This document shows, piece after piece, positions 42,328-51,850 of a DNA stretch of 64,000 nucleotides (position 1 is the first letter of the stretch; each line of letters opens with the position of its first letter). The stretch lies in assembly GCA_029547705.1 (NCBI GenBank), contig JAKPOU010000041.1, forward strand, positions 326,791 to 390,790. The letters run 5' to 3'. The translations under genes and the position numbers were made by a program. This DNA is from Bacteroidota bacterium (GTDB lineage Bacteria; Bacteroidota; Bacteroidia; Bacteroidales; VadinHA17). The notes beneath the pieces were generated by a model. That model was given only the letters and a program-made list of their open reading frames with translations, was not told the DNA's origin and made no database searches.

Positions 42328-45270
42328 TCATTCGATTATGTCCAGGATTTCATGCATATCCATGTCCCTCAGGGGATTTGTCGTTGCTATAAATGTTCCG
42401 GCGAGTTTTGATTTTCTTTCCTGAAGCTTGGTTATTTTTTCCTCAAGGGTACCGGAGGAAATATATCTGTAAATAAAGACATTTTTATCCTGGCCTATCC
42501 TGTGAGCCCTGCTGACAGCCTGCTGTTCGGCAGCCGGATTCCACCAGGGATCAAGTATGAATACATAATCCGCGGATGTGAGGTTTAGTCCAACACCTCC
42601 GGTTTTGAGAGAAATCAGAAAAACCCTGGATGAAGGATCGTTTTGGAAACTGCCTATTAACTTTTCCCGGTCTTTGCTCGCACCGGTCATAATTGTATAC
42701 TTTATCTGTTTTTTGCCAAGAGCTTCTTCAAATAGTTTAAGATGCATAACAAAAGAAGAAAAGACCAGAATTTTATGTCCTTCGTTTACAACATTCTCAA
42801 TATCATTCATCACAGCCTCGAATTTGCCTGAACTGTATGAATAATCTTCGTCAGTCAAAACAGGATGATTCGATATCTGGCGGAGTTTCATGAGTCCCTG
42901 AAGAATTATGATGGCAGTCTTTCCCTTCTTCCCGGCGGCCTGACCCTCCAGAATAACGTTTCTTACTGCTGATTTTTCTGATTCATAGATCTTTTGCTGT
43001 TCTACGGTCATTTCGCAAAAAATCAGCTGCTGAGATACAGGAGGCAGATCGGCAGCCACCATTTCCTTTGTACGGCGTAATATGAAAGGTTTTATATGCT
43101 TTTTTAGCCTGTTTTCCGTGAGATCATCCCTGTCTTTTTCAATGGGGCGTGCATATGTATTCCTGAACCAGGTCAGACTTCCAAGCATGCCCCGGTTCAC
43201 AAAATTCAGCTGAGCCCACAGGTCGGTTACAGAATTCTCTATCGGGGTTCCCGTCAGAACGAGCCTGTAATCCGATTTAAGCCTGATCATACACTTGTAT
43301 GCAAGAGATGCCGGATTTTTGATGTATTGGCTCTCATCAAGGATAATATAATGGAAATGGAATGAAGACAATAAGTCTATATCTTGTTTTACAGTATGAT
43401 AGCTTGAAAGAATGATGTCGTGCTTAATGAAATCGGAACAGCTGCGGAGCCTCCGGTAACCTCTGTGTATATAAATATTCATCTGAGGGACAAATTTCCT
43501 TATTTCATTTTCCCAGTTATGCATTATTGTGGGAGGCACTACAATAAGCGAGGTAAGATTTACTGGCGGGTCGTCGAAAAGTGTTGGTTCATGAACCGTA
43601 GCTGATTTTCCCGGTTTATCAGAGGTTTCCTTGTTCATCTGCAGCATGGCCAGGGCCTGTATCGTTTTTCCGAGTCCCATATCGTCGGCCAGACAACCTC
43701 CCAGACGGGAAGACTGCAGCCACTGAAGCCATGCCAGTCCTTCAAGCTGATAATCCCTCAGCCGGCAGTTTAATCCCGCAGGTACTTCAGGAACAGGCAG
43801 TTTTTCCGGCAGGAGCAGTTTTTCCAGATTCCTGAATGATTCATCCTCTCTGTTTTGCAATACCTCCGTGAGCAGCGGAAAGTGTTGTTTGTGAATTCTG
43901 ATGGAATCTCCATGATCCTTGCCAAATTCAAAAATGTTTTTGTATCTGACCAGCCATTCTTCAGGGAGAATGGCTGTGGTTCCGTCAGGAAGCTCAAATT
44001 CCCTGTTGCCGTTCAATATATGATTTCTGAACCTTATAAACGAAAAATCCCATTCTCCGATCTTTATTACAGCATCCAGGTCAAACCAGTCACCTTCAGA
44101 CTTGTTGAAGATTTCAATGCTGATGTTTCTGAGGTTGTAATTTTTATCCAGATGCTTCGAAGATATCAGGAAACCTTGTGAGACAAGGTGATTATAATTT
44201 CTGTTGACAGCTTCAATAACCTTGTTTATCTGAGATACAGGTTTCAGATTTTCATCCTGAAGAGAAAAATTAATCTTATCCTCAGAATTGAAGCCGATCT
44301 CGGATAGAATTTCCCGGCATTGCAATTCCCAACGGAAATCCCTTTTATATTTCCGGTAAATGAATTCACCGTTTTCATGCGCGAACACTGTGAAATATTC
44401 ATTATTATCACCGGGTGAAATGGTTATGCCTGAATAATTGTAACTCAGAATGAGTACCGGGTATCCCATGATGCTGTTTTCCAGGCTTAACCCCGGCCAT
44501 TTTTCAGATTCCGGGTAAATGATTTTAAATCCTTTACCTTCGGCAGTGCAATTATTTACGACATTCAGTACAAATCCTGAATAATACTTCAGTTCTGAAT
44601 TTTTCGGAATGATTACCGATTCCTTTTCAAGGAACGGGCGTAATTTCTGCCCGTCTATACCGCTTATCTGAAAGATTTTATTTCCATGCCTGATAATGCA
44701 AGGATTATTGCATAAAATATCAACCGCTTTGCGGCATAATTCAATTTTCTCTCCCTCTGATTCAACGGTGAGCTGATAGGTAGTGAATTCCTTTCCTCTG
44801 TCAAATCTGAATACCGGAATTGCAGAATCAGGAATTATTTCGAGAACATCCTCCGGATAAAGAATGTTAGATTGTTCTCTTCTCTGAAAGCAGAGGGTTC
44901 CCTCGTCTCTTATTATGAAGAAGCACCTGCTGATTCTTCTCTCTATATACGGCCTTATGTATTTTCCTGTTATTTCAGGTTTTACATTTTCCAGAAAATC
45001 CTTTACATTCTTTTCTCTTGAATAAATCCTGAATATTTGTTTATCGGAGTAATCATTGGTGATTCTGACAAGTTCTATTTCTTCATTTTCGAGTATTTTC
45101 AAAGTGTCATCCGAAGGATATGGAAGAAGGGATTCTGACAATGTGAAATATTTCTTTCCAGGAACTTCTGACACAATAAATGGCAGGAACAATTTTCCCC
45201 AGAGCCTGTGTGATGTAAGGATAAGGGCAAATCTTTGCCTGATGTTGAGGGCTGGATATTGCAAGAGCAA
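42328..45270 (-). CDS. SNF2-family helicase-like ATPase
   Basis: A 980-residue SNF2/Swi2-type ATPase. The N-terminal 480 residues are divergent and carry no named motif. The ATPase core has DDMGLGKTIQAL (Walker A, near residue 527), DESQYIKN (motif II, DESQ rather than DEAH), VLTGTPIENS, and the C-terminal motifs SLKTGGVGLNLT and SRAHRIGQDKNVFIYR. Such proteins translocate on DNA and often assist transcription or repair. No ATG lies near the N-terminus; TTG at 45270 is the first plausible start, with a -7-like box at 45299-45306. It is divergent from dinB and ends 18 bases from the hydrogenase operon. Confidence 0.92.
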   Translation of the reverse strand: MLLQYPALNIRQRFALILTSHRLWGKLFLPFIVSEVPGKKYFTLSESLLPYPSDDTLKILENEEIELVRITNDYSDKQIFRIYSREKNVKDFLENVKPEITGKYIRPYIERRISRCFFIIRDEGTLCFQRREQSNILYPEDVLEIIPDSAIPVFRFDRGKEFTTYQLTVESEGEKIELCRKAVDILCNNPCIIRHGNKIFQISGIDGQKLRPFLEKESVIIPKNSELKYYSGFVLNVVNNCTAEGKGFKIIYPESEKWPGLSLENSIMGYPVLILSYNYSGITISPGDNNEYFTVFAHENGEFIYRKYKRDFRWELQCREILSEIGFNSEDKINFSLQDENLKPVSQINKVIEAVNRNYNHLVSQGFLISSKHLDKNYNLRNISIEIFNKSEGDWFDLDAVIKIGEWDFSFIRFRNHILNGNREFELPDGTTAILPEEWLVRYKNIFEFGKDHGDSIRIHKQHFPLLTEVLQNREDESFRNLEKLLLPEKLPVPEVPAGLNCRLRDYQLEGLAWLQWLQSSRLGGCLADDMGLGKTIQALAMLQMNKETSDKPGKSATVHEPTLFDDPPVNLTSLIVVPPTIMHNWENEIRKFVPQMNIYIHRGYRRLRSCSDFIKHDIILSSYHTVKQDIDLLSSFHFHYIILDESQYIKNPASLAYKCMIRLKSDYRLVLTGTPIENSVTDLWAQLNFVNRGMLGSLTWFRNTYARPIEKDRDDLTENRLKKHIKPFILRRTKEMVAADLPPVSQQLIFCEMTVEQQKIYESEKSAVRNVILEGQAAGKKGKTAIIILQGLMKLRQISNHPVLTDEDYSYSSGKFEAVMNDIENVVNEGHKILVFSSFVMHLKLFEEALGKKQIKYTIMTGASKDREKLIGSFQNDPSSRVFLISLKTGGVGLNLTSADYVFILDPWWNPAAEQQAVSRAHRIGQDKNVFIYRYISSGTLEEKITKLQERKSKLAGTFIATTNPLRDMDMHEILDIIE

Positions 45271-45298
45271 AAAATAAATCGTTAAATTTAAAGAGAGC

Positions 45299-45306
45299 CA
45301 AAGATA
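45299..45306 (-). promoter_or_regulatory. Candidate -7 box upstream of the SNF2 gene
   Basis: On the minus strand this reads TATCTTTG, an exact TAnnTTTG match. It lies about 30 bases before the proposed TTG start of the SNF2 gene, in the 83-base gap shared with the divergent dinB gene. No -33 element was clear. Confidence 0.35.
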
Positions 45307-45353
45307 TTTACAAAACGGAAATGAAACTAATTTCTTCTTAGTTTTGGGATGAA

Positions 45354-46430
45354 TTGAGGAAGATCATACATATTGACATGGATGCTTTTTTTGCATCCGT
45401 AGAACAGCTTGATAATCCTGAGCTGCGGGGAAAGCCTGTTGCAGTGGGCGGAAGCGGGGAGAGGCATGTTGTTGCTGCAGCTAGCTATGAAGCCAGGAAA
45501 TTCGGTGTACGGTCTGCAATGCCCTCCATTACTGCCAGAAGGCTGTGTCCGGAACTGATTTTTGTCAGGCACAGGTTTGACCGGTATAATGAAGTTTCGG
45601 GACAGGTTTTCAGTATATTCAGCGACTATACTGATCTGGTTGAACCCCTTTCAATAGACGAAGCATTTCTTGACGTTACAAGGGACAGGAAAAATATAGG
45701 TTCCGCCACAATTATTGCAGGAGAAATAAAGAAGGAAATTAGGCAAAAGACAGGACTCACTGCTTCGGCAGGAGTTTCTTTCAATAAATTTCTTGCCAAA
45801 ATGGCTTCTGATATAAAAAAACCGGATGGGCTTTTTCTGATCAGCCCGCAGGAAGCAGAAAAATTCATTGAGAAACTCCCTGTCGAAAAATTTTACGGCA
45901 TAGGAAAGGTTACTGCCGAAAAGATGCATAAACTGGGAATACACAACGGAGCTGACCTGAAGAAACCGGACCTTGCCTTCCTGGTCAGGAATTTCGGAAA
46001 GGCCGGGAAATTCTACTATGATATCGCAAGAGGGATTGACGACCGCCCGGTACTGGCTGAATCCGAGAGAAAATCCATTGGTACCGAGATTACTTATGAG
46101 AAGGATCTGACAACACAGTTTGAAATAATAACGGAACTCTACAAGGTTGAAATGGAACTTATGCAGCGTGTGGAAAAAGCCGGAACAACAGGAAGGACAG
46201 TCACCCTGAAAATTAAATTCTCTGATTTCAGACAGATCACCAGGTCGAAAACCTTTCCTCATTTCATACGTGATTTCCCTGCACTGCACCGGGCGGTTAC
46301 CGAAATAAGAAAATCACTCAGCCTCGACAATGTCAGAATCAGATTGCTTGGAGTCACCATCTCTAATCTCGAGTCAGAAGACTGTGAGGATCAACAGCTT
46401 ATGTTATTTAATGAAGAAGATTGCTGCTGA
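45354..46430 (+). CDS. dinB: DNA polymerase IV (Y-family)
   Basis: A 358-residue Y-family polymerase that performs error-prone translesion synthesis. It has the family opening IIHIDMDAFFASVEQ with catalytic D9, the motif LSIDEAFLDVT (about residues 100-110), a steric YEARKFGVRSAM finger region, and the little-finger domain at the C-terminus. The start is TTG at 45354: an in-frame stop lies just upstream at 45339-45341, no in-frame ATG lies between, and the predicted N-terminus matches the family exactly. The last residues QLMLFNEEDCC include a likely beta-clamp-binding QLxLF motif. Confidence 0.96.
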   Translation: MRKIIHIDMDAFFASVEQLDNPELRGKPVAVGGSGERHVVAAASYEARKFGVRSAMPSITARRLCPELIFVRHRFDRYNEVSGQVFSIFSDYTDLVEPLSIDEAFLDVTRDRKNIGSATIIAGEIKKEIRQKTGLTASAGVSFNKFLAKMASDIKKPDGLFLISPQEAEKFIEKLPVEKFYGIGKVTAEKMHKLGIHNGADLKKPDLAFLVRNFGKAGKFYYDIARGIDDRPVLAESERKSIGTEITYEKDLTTQFEIITELYKVEMELMQRVEKAGTTGRTVTLKIKFSDFRQITRSKTFPHFIRDFPALHRAVTEIRKSLSLDNVRIRLLGVTISNLESEDCEDQQLMLFNEEDCC

Positions 46431-46504
46431 AGCTGATTTTTTTTGCCCGCAATAATCACTGCTGATCTGCATTTGAACAAATGTTGGCAATTCAGACTTC
46501 TGCC

Positions 46505-47182
46505 TCATTTATCCCCGGCTTCAGCCATACTCTGGTTATAATTCCCGAAATGCCGTTTGAGTACATTGTAACGCTCCCTGTGCTTCTGAAACAGCAGGGG
46601 CTTGTCTGAAGAAAATGCTTTAAAATTCTCAAAACGCGAGGCAGCATTTTCAAGAATCCTGGATCCGATAATTTCTTCCGGAATGCCCCGGGCCCTGTAT
46701 ATTTCCATATACCGCCATATGCCGGTTGTGCCGAATGCATCAAGATCATCCGCCACGGATAATATTTTCAGTACCGGATTATTGCCTGAATCATTGTCAT
46801 AATTCTTGTTGTCGTGAAACTCTATTGCGTTGAGAGCTTCTTCATAATCCTTCCGCTTCAGCCGGTTCGCCGATATATATTCTTCAGCTGCCTTCTTTCC
46901 GTGAAATCCGTGGCGGACTCCCTGTTCCCGTGCCATTCCGATATCGTGCAGATAAGCTGCCATTAAAAGATTGCTTATCCGTGCCCGGTCAATATCGGGA
47001 TCATTGCAATGATTCAGGATTTCCTTTATATTGGTCCATACTCTCCGGTGATGCTGAAGATCGTGGGAAGGAAGATTCGTACCGCCCCACTTCAAAACAA
47101 AAAAGCCCTCAAGTGCTGTAAGACTCTTTTCTTCTTCCTGTGATATTATAGCTGACAAGTTCATTGGGAAATGCAGGTACAT
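46505..47182 (-). CDS. HD-domain phosphohydrolase
   Basis: A 225-residue HD-domain protein. The metal-binding residues are visible as H in SHDLQHHRRVW (about residue 41), HD in AAYLHDIGMAREQG (about 76-85), H in AIEFHDNKNY, and D in LSVADDLDAFG (about 143-153). These proteins hydrolyse nucleotides or other phosphate esters. The HGFHGKKAAEEY stretch is typical of the metal-dependent phosphohydrolase group. The start is ATG 47182, although ATG 47164 would remove six residues. The substrate is not known. Confidence 0.85.
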   Translation of the reverse strand: MYLHFPMNLSAIISQEEEKSLTALEGFFVLKWGGTNLPSHDLQHHRRVWTNIKEILNHCNDPDIDRARISNLLMAAYLHDIGMAREQGVRHGFHGKKAAEEYISANRLKRKDYEEALNAIEFHDNKNYDNDSGNNPVLKILSVADDLDAFGTTGIWRYMEIYRARGIPEEIIGSRILENAASRFENFKAFSSDKPLLFQKHRERYNVLKRHFGNYNQSMAEAGDK

Positions 47183-47224
47183 TAATCAATTCAACGGCTT
47201 TCCGGATAAAATCCGGACAGTAAC

Positions 47225-47251
47225 AAAAAAGCAAAAGAACATGTCTTTTGC
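47225..47251 (-). terminator. Rho-independent terminator after the small HTH gene
   Basis: GCAAAAGA at 47231-47238 pairs with TCTTTTGC at 47244-47251 around a five-base loop. On the minus strand a run of six T residues follows (47225-47230 on the given strand). It lies 29 bases past the stop of the 81-residue protein. Confidence 0.75.
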
Positions 47252-47279
47252 TTCTGAACATGCTGCTGATTCTGTTAAC

Positions 47280-47525
47280 TCATTCCGTAATCATCTTTTT
47301 TGCCATTTCAAGGATGGTGGAGTCGTCAAAAGATACAATCCCGCCTCCCGGGCCCTGTTCAAAGTGAACACCAACACTTTCTCCCTTTTCAAAATTCCTT
47401 CCCCCGAAGTAATTCCTGACAGTTTCCTCGTTCATGTCAAGCTTGTCAGCAATTTTCCTTATACTTCCGGGGGGTAAAAGGTCTTTGATCTTCCGGAGTT
47501 CATTAAATGTAATTGTAACGGCCAT
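47280..47525 (-). CDS. Small helix-turn-helix DNA-binding protein
   Basis: An 81-residue protein. Residues about 18-42 (PPGSIRKIADKLDMNEETVRNYFGG) have the pattern of a helix-turn-helix recognition unit, with an A-x3-L turn and a basic, aromatic second helix. The middle is glycine-rich (EQGPGGGIVSFD) and the C-terminus is a short helix ending AKKMITE. It resembles small regulators found across Bacteroidota with no studied role. It is a single-gene unit with a -7-like box at 47572-47579 and a terminator at 47225-47251. Confidence 0.75.
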   Translation of the reverse strand: MAVTITFNELRKIKDLLPPGSIRKIADKLDMNEETVRNYFGGRNFEKGESVGVHFEQGPGGGIVSFDDSTILEMAKKMITE

Positions 47526-47571
47526 ATTGATAAAAGTTTATACGGTTATAAAATTAATGCTGTGATATCTT

Positions 47572-47579
47572 CAAATATA
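47572..47579 (-). promoter_or_regulatory. Candidate -7 box of the small HTH gene
   Basis: On the minus strand this reads TATATTTG, an exact match to TAnnTTTG, about 47 bases before the ATG. No -33 TTTG was seen. Confidence 0.35.
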
Positions 47580-47648
47580 GGAAAAATATCTTTGAGATTA
47601 AAACTGAAAAAAGTAATATGGGTTATGCACTATGTTCAATATCAGCAT

Positions 47649-48413
47649 CTAATCAGATTTTTTCAGATAATTCAGAAACAATTTTATTGCTTTCCGCTTG
47701 TCCTCATTAAGATTAAAACTTATATTTTCCGTAAGGTATGTTTCGAGAGCTTTTCCTCTTATGATTCCTTTCCTGCCATATTTTCTGACCACTTCCGGAA
47801 TGTTATCAACACCTGTTGCCAGAGCCTCATTGAATTCTTTCAGAAAGGCCTGCGGCAACTGCCTGTTTGCCGTCCAGCATGCAAAGGCGAATGGCAGGCC
47901 GGTAAAATCATACCATTCTTCTGCCAGGTCAGTCCCGTATCTGAATTGTTTCCCGAGCTCGAAACACTGATCACCTATGAGCACGATTCCGTCCTTTTCA
48001 GGAATATTTTTAAAATCAAAGTTTTCACTGGTATTTTTCCAGCCAAATTCCCTTTTCCACCAGTGTTTTGCAAGAATCCTTGCAAGGTTCACGGATGATC
48101 TTGAGCGGTAGTCGAGAAATATGTTGCGGATTTCCCCGAAGGTACAGTTACTCAATAGCATTACAGTCCGTACCTTTCCGTAGGCTCCCAGGCAGTAATC
48201 GGTAATAATCTGATAATTACTGATTAACGGAAGACTGGCTACAGGTACCAGTCCGATATCTGCTTTCCCCGCAGCAAGTCTGGCAGCACAATCTGCCGGA
48301 TGATCGGTTGACAGGATTACTTTCCTGTCAAAGCCCGTTTCAGTTAATCCATAAATAAACGGATAGGTATTTGCATACCTTACAGCGGAAATCCTGATTT
48401 TTTCTGGAGTCAT
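47649..48413 (-). CDS. mqnA: Chorismate dehydratase of the futalosine pathway
   Basis: A 254-residue protein of the MqnA family. MqnA dehydrates chorismate to 3-enolpyruvylbenzoate, the first step of menaquinone synthesis by the futalosine pathway. It has the periplasmic-binding-protein-like fold signature: RISAVRYANTYPFIYGL near the N-terminus, GKADIGLVPVASLP (about residues 49-62), and LPFAFACWTANR (about 174-185). It shows that the cell makes menaquinone, giving the membrane Hdr-like protein a plausible partner. No other mqn genes are in the window. Confidence 0.92.
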   Translation of the reverse strand: MTPEKIRISAVRYANTYPFIYGLTETGFDRKVILSTDHPADCAARLAAGKADIGLVPVASLPLISNYQIITDYCLGAYGKVRTVMLLSNCTFGEIRNIFLDYRSRSSVNLARILAKHWWKREFGWKNTSENFDFKNIPEKDGIVLIGDQCFELGKQFRYGTDLAEEWYDFTGLPFAFACWTANRQLPQAFLKEFNEALATGVDNIPEVVRKYGRKGIIRGKALETYLTENISFNLNEDKRKAIKLFLNYLKKSD

Positions 48414-48487
48414 TACATTTTACCGGATGCTGAACTTTGATTTTTTGGCCTGGCCACTTTCATTTTTTTTAAGAAGCTCAAAAATAC

Positions 48488-48495
48488 TATTTTTG
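48488..48495 (+). promoter_or_regulatory. purB: Candidate -7 box upstream of purB
   Basis: TATTTTTG matches TAnnTTTG exactly and lies 44 bases before the purB ATG. A TTTG-type -33 element is not seen at the expected distance. Confidence 0.35.
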
Positions 48496-48538
48496 TGTAC
48501 AATTTTTATGATTTAAGCAATCATTTAACAACTGAATC

Positions 48539-49882
48539 ATGGATCTTAATTCTCTTACTGCTATTTCTCCCATTGACGGCAGATACAGACAGAAAGTGAA
48601 TGAACTCGATCTGTATTTTTCAGAATTCGGACTGATGAGGTACCGCCTGATGGTGGAAATTAAATATTTTATTTCCCTGTGTGATATTCCCCTGCCTCCG
48701 CTGGCTGATTTCCGGAAGGATAATTACAATGTCCTGCGTTCATTTTATGAAGATTTCAGTATGGCCGATGCTGAAAGGATCAAGGAAAATGAAAGGGTGA
48801 CAAATCATGACGTCAAGTCGGTTGAATATTTCCTCAAGGAAAGATTCCGGGATTCAGGCTGGCTGAAATGGAGTGAATTCATTCATTTCGGACTTACATC
48901 ACAGGATGTTAACAATACGGCCATACCATTGTCCCTGAAGGATGCGATGATTAATGTCTATTTTCCTCTTCTGTATGATGTAAGGGATATGCTTGCAGGC
49001 CTGGCGGACGAATGGAAGAATATTCCCATGCTGGCCAGGACACACGGCCAGCCTGCCTCACCGACCAGGCTCGGCAAGGAAATCTCAGTGTTTGTTACAC
49101 GTATTGATGAACAGTCAAAATATTTTGGCCAGATACCCTATTCTGCAAAATTCGGGGGAGCCTCAGGCAATCTCAATGCACACAGGGCCGCTTACCCCGA
49201 TATCGACTGGATACTGTTTGCGGATAATTTTGTGAACGGGGAACTGGGATTGCAACGATCTTTTCCAACAACACAGGTTGAACATTATGACAATCTGGCT
49301 GCACTTTTCGACAATATGCGGAGAATCAACACCGTCCTCATTGATCTTTCGAGAGATATCTGGACCTATGTCTCCATGAATTACTTCAGCCAGAAAACAA
49401 GGAAGGGAGAAGTGGGTTCATCGGCAATGCCCCATAAAATCAATCCGATTGATTTTGAAAACGCGGAAGGAAACCTTGGTTATGCGAATGCAATATTTGG
49501 CCATCTGGCAGAGAAACTCCCGCTTTCAAGACTTCAGCGTGACCTGACCGATTCAACAGTACTGCGGAACCTTGGAGTGCCCCTTGGGCATACTCTGGTT
49601 GCGTTCAGCTCATTACTGAAAGGTTTGAACAAGCTTGTTGTAAACCATGAGGAGATAAAAAATGACCTTGAAAATAACTGGATAGTTATTTCCGAAGCCA
49701 TTCAGACAATACTCAGGCGGGAAGGCTATCCGCAGCCTTATGAAATTCTTCTGGAACTCACACGTGGCAATGTTAAGATATCCCGGGAAGCAGTTATGGA
49801 TTTTATAAATGCCCTGGAAATAAGCGAAGCGGTAAAAGAGGAGCTGAAGGCACTTACTCCATTCAATTTCACAGGTTATTAA
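48539..49882 (+). CDS. purB: Adenylosuccinate lyase
   Basis: A 447-residue enzyme of the fumarase/aspartase superfamily that acts twice in purine synthesis, splitting SAICAR and adenylosuccinate with release of fumarate. It has the N-terminal SPIDGRYRQKV block, TNHDVKSVEYF (about residues 91-101), the catalytic-region TSQDVNNTA and ARTHGQPASPT, and the superfamily signature GSSAMPHKINP (about 296-306). Size is normal. The MsbA-like gene starts 18 bases downstream and may be co-transcribed. Confidence 0.96.
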   Translation: MDLNSLTAISPIDGRYRQKVNELDLYFSEFGLMRYRLMVEIKYFISLCDIPLPPLADFRKDNYNVLRSFYEDFSMADAERIKENERVTNHDVKSVEYFLKERFRDSGWLKWSEFIHFGLTSQDVNNTAIPLSLKDAMINVYFPLLYDVRDMLAGLADEWKNIPMLARTHGQPASPTRLGKEISVFVTRIDEQSKYFGQIPYSAKFGGASGNLNAHRAAYPDIDWILFADNFVNGELGLQRSFPTTQVEHYDNLAALFDNMRRINTVLIDLSRDIWTYVSMNYFSQKTRKGEVGSSAMPHKINPIDFENAEGNLGYANAIFGHLAEKLPLSRLQRDLTDSTVLRNLGVPLGHTLVAFSSLLKGLNKLVVNHEEIKNDLENNWIVISEAIQTILRREGYPQPYEILLELTRGNVKISREAVMDFINALEISEAVKEELKALTPFNFTGY

Positions 49883-49900
49883 TAAGATTACACATAGCTG

Positions 49901-51721
49901 ATGAATAAGATAAAACTTCTTCTCAAATATATAGCACCTTATAAATGGCAGGCATTTAACAGCGTGGTTTTTAATATTCTGAGTGCTGTCTTTGCCCTTG
50001 TTTCCTACACCCTTGCCATTCCCTTCCTGAAAATCATGTTCAACAGGGTTGATGTGCTTCAGCATCCGGGTGATTTTCAGCTCAGCATTGACTATTTCAA
50101 TTCGGCTTCCAGGTATTTCCTTTCACTCTTTATCGACAGACACGGTCAGGCGGGAGCACTTCTCATAGTCAGCGTTGTTTTTGTGATTGCCAGTCTGTTG
50201 AAAAACGGATTTATTTTCCTGGCAAATAACAGTATGGCTTATATCAGATCCTACACGGTAAGGGATCTCAGGAAAAAAATGTTTGACAAGGTCCTGAAGC
50301 TGCCCCTGTCATATTTTTCCGATGCCCGCAAGGGAGATCTTATGACCCGGATATCAAATGATGTCCAGGAAATTGAGGTATCGGTAATGTCTTCCCTTAC
50401 CATGCTCTTCCGCGATCCGATGTACATTCTCATTTTTGTGATCTATCTTTTTGTAAGCAGCTGGAAGCTTTCGTTATATGCACTTGTGCTGCTGCCGGTA
50501 AGTGGCTGGTTTATCGGGAGGGTAAGCCGTACCCTGCGTTCCTCCTCGCTTGTTCAGCAGCAGCAGCTTGGAAGACTCCTGTCGGTTGTGGAAGAGACAC
50601 TTACAGGACTGAGAATAGTAAAGGGCTTCAATGCTGAAAAGAAAATGCAGGAACAGTTCAGAAGGATCAATGAAAGATACTCGAAAATATTCCGGCGTGT
50701 AATAAGGAAATATTATCTGGCATCACCCCTTAGCGAATTCCTTTCCACAATTGTTGTAATGGCCCTATTATACCTTGGCGGAATGATGGCCCTTAGCGGT
50801 GAGACAAACATGACTCCCGATAAACTGATCGCTTATCTGATTGTGTTTTCCCAGATAATCCCACCGGCAAAAAATATCACAACCGCCTGGTTCAGTATTC
50901 AGAAGGGTATGGCATCAATAGAAAGGGTTGATCAGATTCTCGAAGCAGAGGAAAAGATCAGGGAAAGGATTGATCCGGTTCCTGTAAAGGAATTCCGGGA
51001 GGAGATTGAATTCAGGGGTGTATGGTATTCTTACAATACTGAACCTGTTTTGAAGGATATCAATCTTACGATCAGAAAAGGTCAGACGGTTGCCATTGTC
51101 GGCAAATCAGGCGCCGGAAAATCCACACTGGCAGATTTGCTGCCGCGTTTCATTGATGCGGATAAAGGTTCTGTCCTTATTGACGGAGTGGATGTACGGG
51201 ACATGAATATTACCGATCTCCGCAACCTCATGGGAATAGTAAGCCAGCATCCCATCCTCTTCAATAATTCTTTCTATGAAAATATAGCCTTCGGTATGAA
51301 TTCCTCATTGCAGGAAGATGTGGAAAATGCTGCAAGGATTGCTAATGCACATGATTTTATAATGGAAACGGAGTCCGGTTATGAAAATAATGTGGGTGAA
51401 TCGGGCAATAAGCTCAGCGGAGGACAGAAACAGAGGATAAGTATTGCGAGAGCCATATTGAATAACCCTCCGATACTGATTCTTGATGAGGCAACCTCGG
51501 CACTTGACACCGAGTCGGAAAGGCTGGTGCAGGATGCCATTCTGAGGCTTATGGAGAACAGGACATCCATCGTCATTGCACACAGGCTCTCAACTATTCA
51601 GCACGCGGATCTTATAGTGGTTATTGATGACGGAATGATAGTGGAAAGAGGGACCCATGCCGAACTGATGAACAGGAAAGATGGTTTCTATGCAAAGCTC
51701 AGAAACTACCAGGCAATATAG
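49901..51721 (+). CDS. MsbA-like lipid/multidrug ABC exporter
   Basis: A 606-residue ABC exporter half with an N-terminal six-helix membrane domain (residues about 1-330) and a C-terminal ATPase. The ATPase has Walker A GKSGAGKST (near residue 403), signature LSGGQKQR, Walker B LILDEATSALD and the H-loop VIAHRLST. It would act as a homodimer and resembles the MsbA lipid flippase group. In Gram-negative Bacteroidota a role in moving lipid A precursors is plausible, but the family also exports drugs. It follows purB closely. Confidence 0.9.
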   Translation: MNKIKLLLKYIAPYKWQAFNSVVFNILSAVFALVSYTLAIPFLKIMFNRVDVLQHPGDFQLSIDYFNSASRYFLSLFIDRHGQAGALLIVSVVFVIASLLKNGFIFLANNSMAYIRSYTVRDLRKKMFDKVLKLPLSYFSDARKGDLMTRISNDVQEIEVSVMSSLTMLFRDPMYILIFVIYLFVSSWKLSLYALVLLPVSGWFIGRVSRTLRSSSLVQQQQLGRLLSVVEETLTGLRIVKGFNAEKKMQEQFRRINERYSKIFRRVIRKYYLASPLSEFLSTIVVMALLYLGGMMALSGETNMTPDKLIAYLIVFSQIIPPAKNITTAWFSIQKGMASIERVDQILEAEEKIRERIDPVPVKEFREEIEFRGVWYSYNTEPVLKDINLTIRKGQTVAIVGKSGAGKSTLADLLPRFIDADKGSVLIDGVDVRDMNITDLRNLMGIVSQHPILFNNSFYENIAFGMNSSLQEDVENAARIANAHDFIMETESGYENNVGESGNKLSGGQKQRISIARAILNNPPILILDEATSALDTESERLVQDAILRLMENRTSIVIAHRLSTIQHADLIVVIDDGMIVERGTHAELMNRKDGFYAKLRNYQAI

Positions 51722-51850
51722 GAATAACAGACCAGTGGTGCATGTTGCCGCAACAAACAGCAGGTCAGGAATACAGAGGCGGTCATATTTTGAATAAGCA
51801 GCCGAAGATTGAGGATTTTGATATATATTACAGTCTCAAAATTACAAACC

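Noticed and set aside
45651..46289. 212-codon open frame opposite dinB
   Set aside because: Antisense shadow of an unmistakable DinB coding frame.
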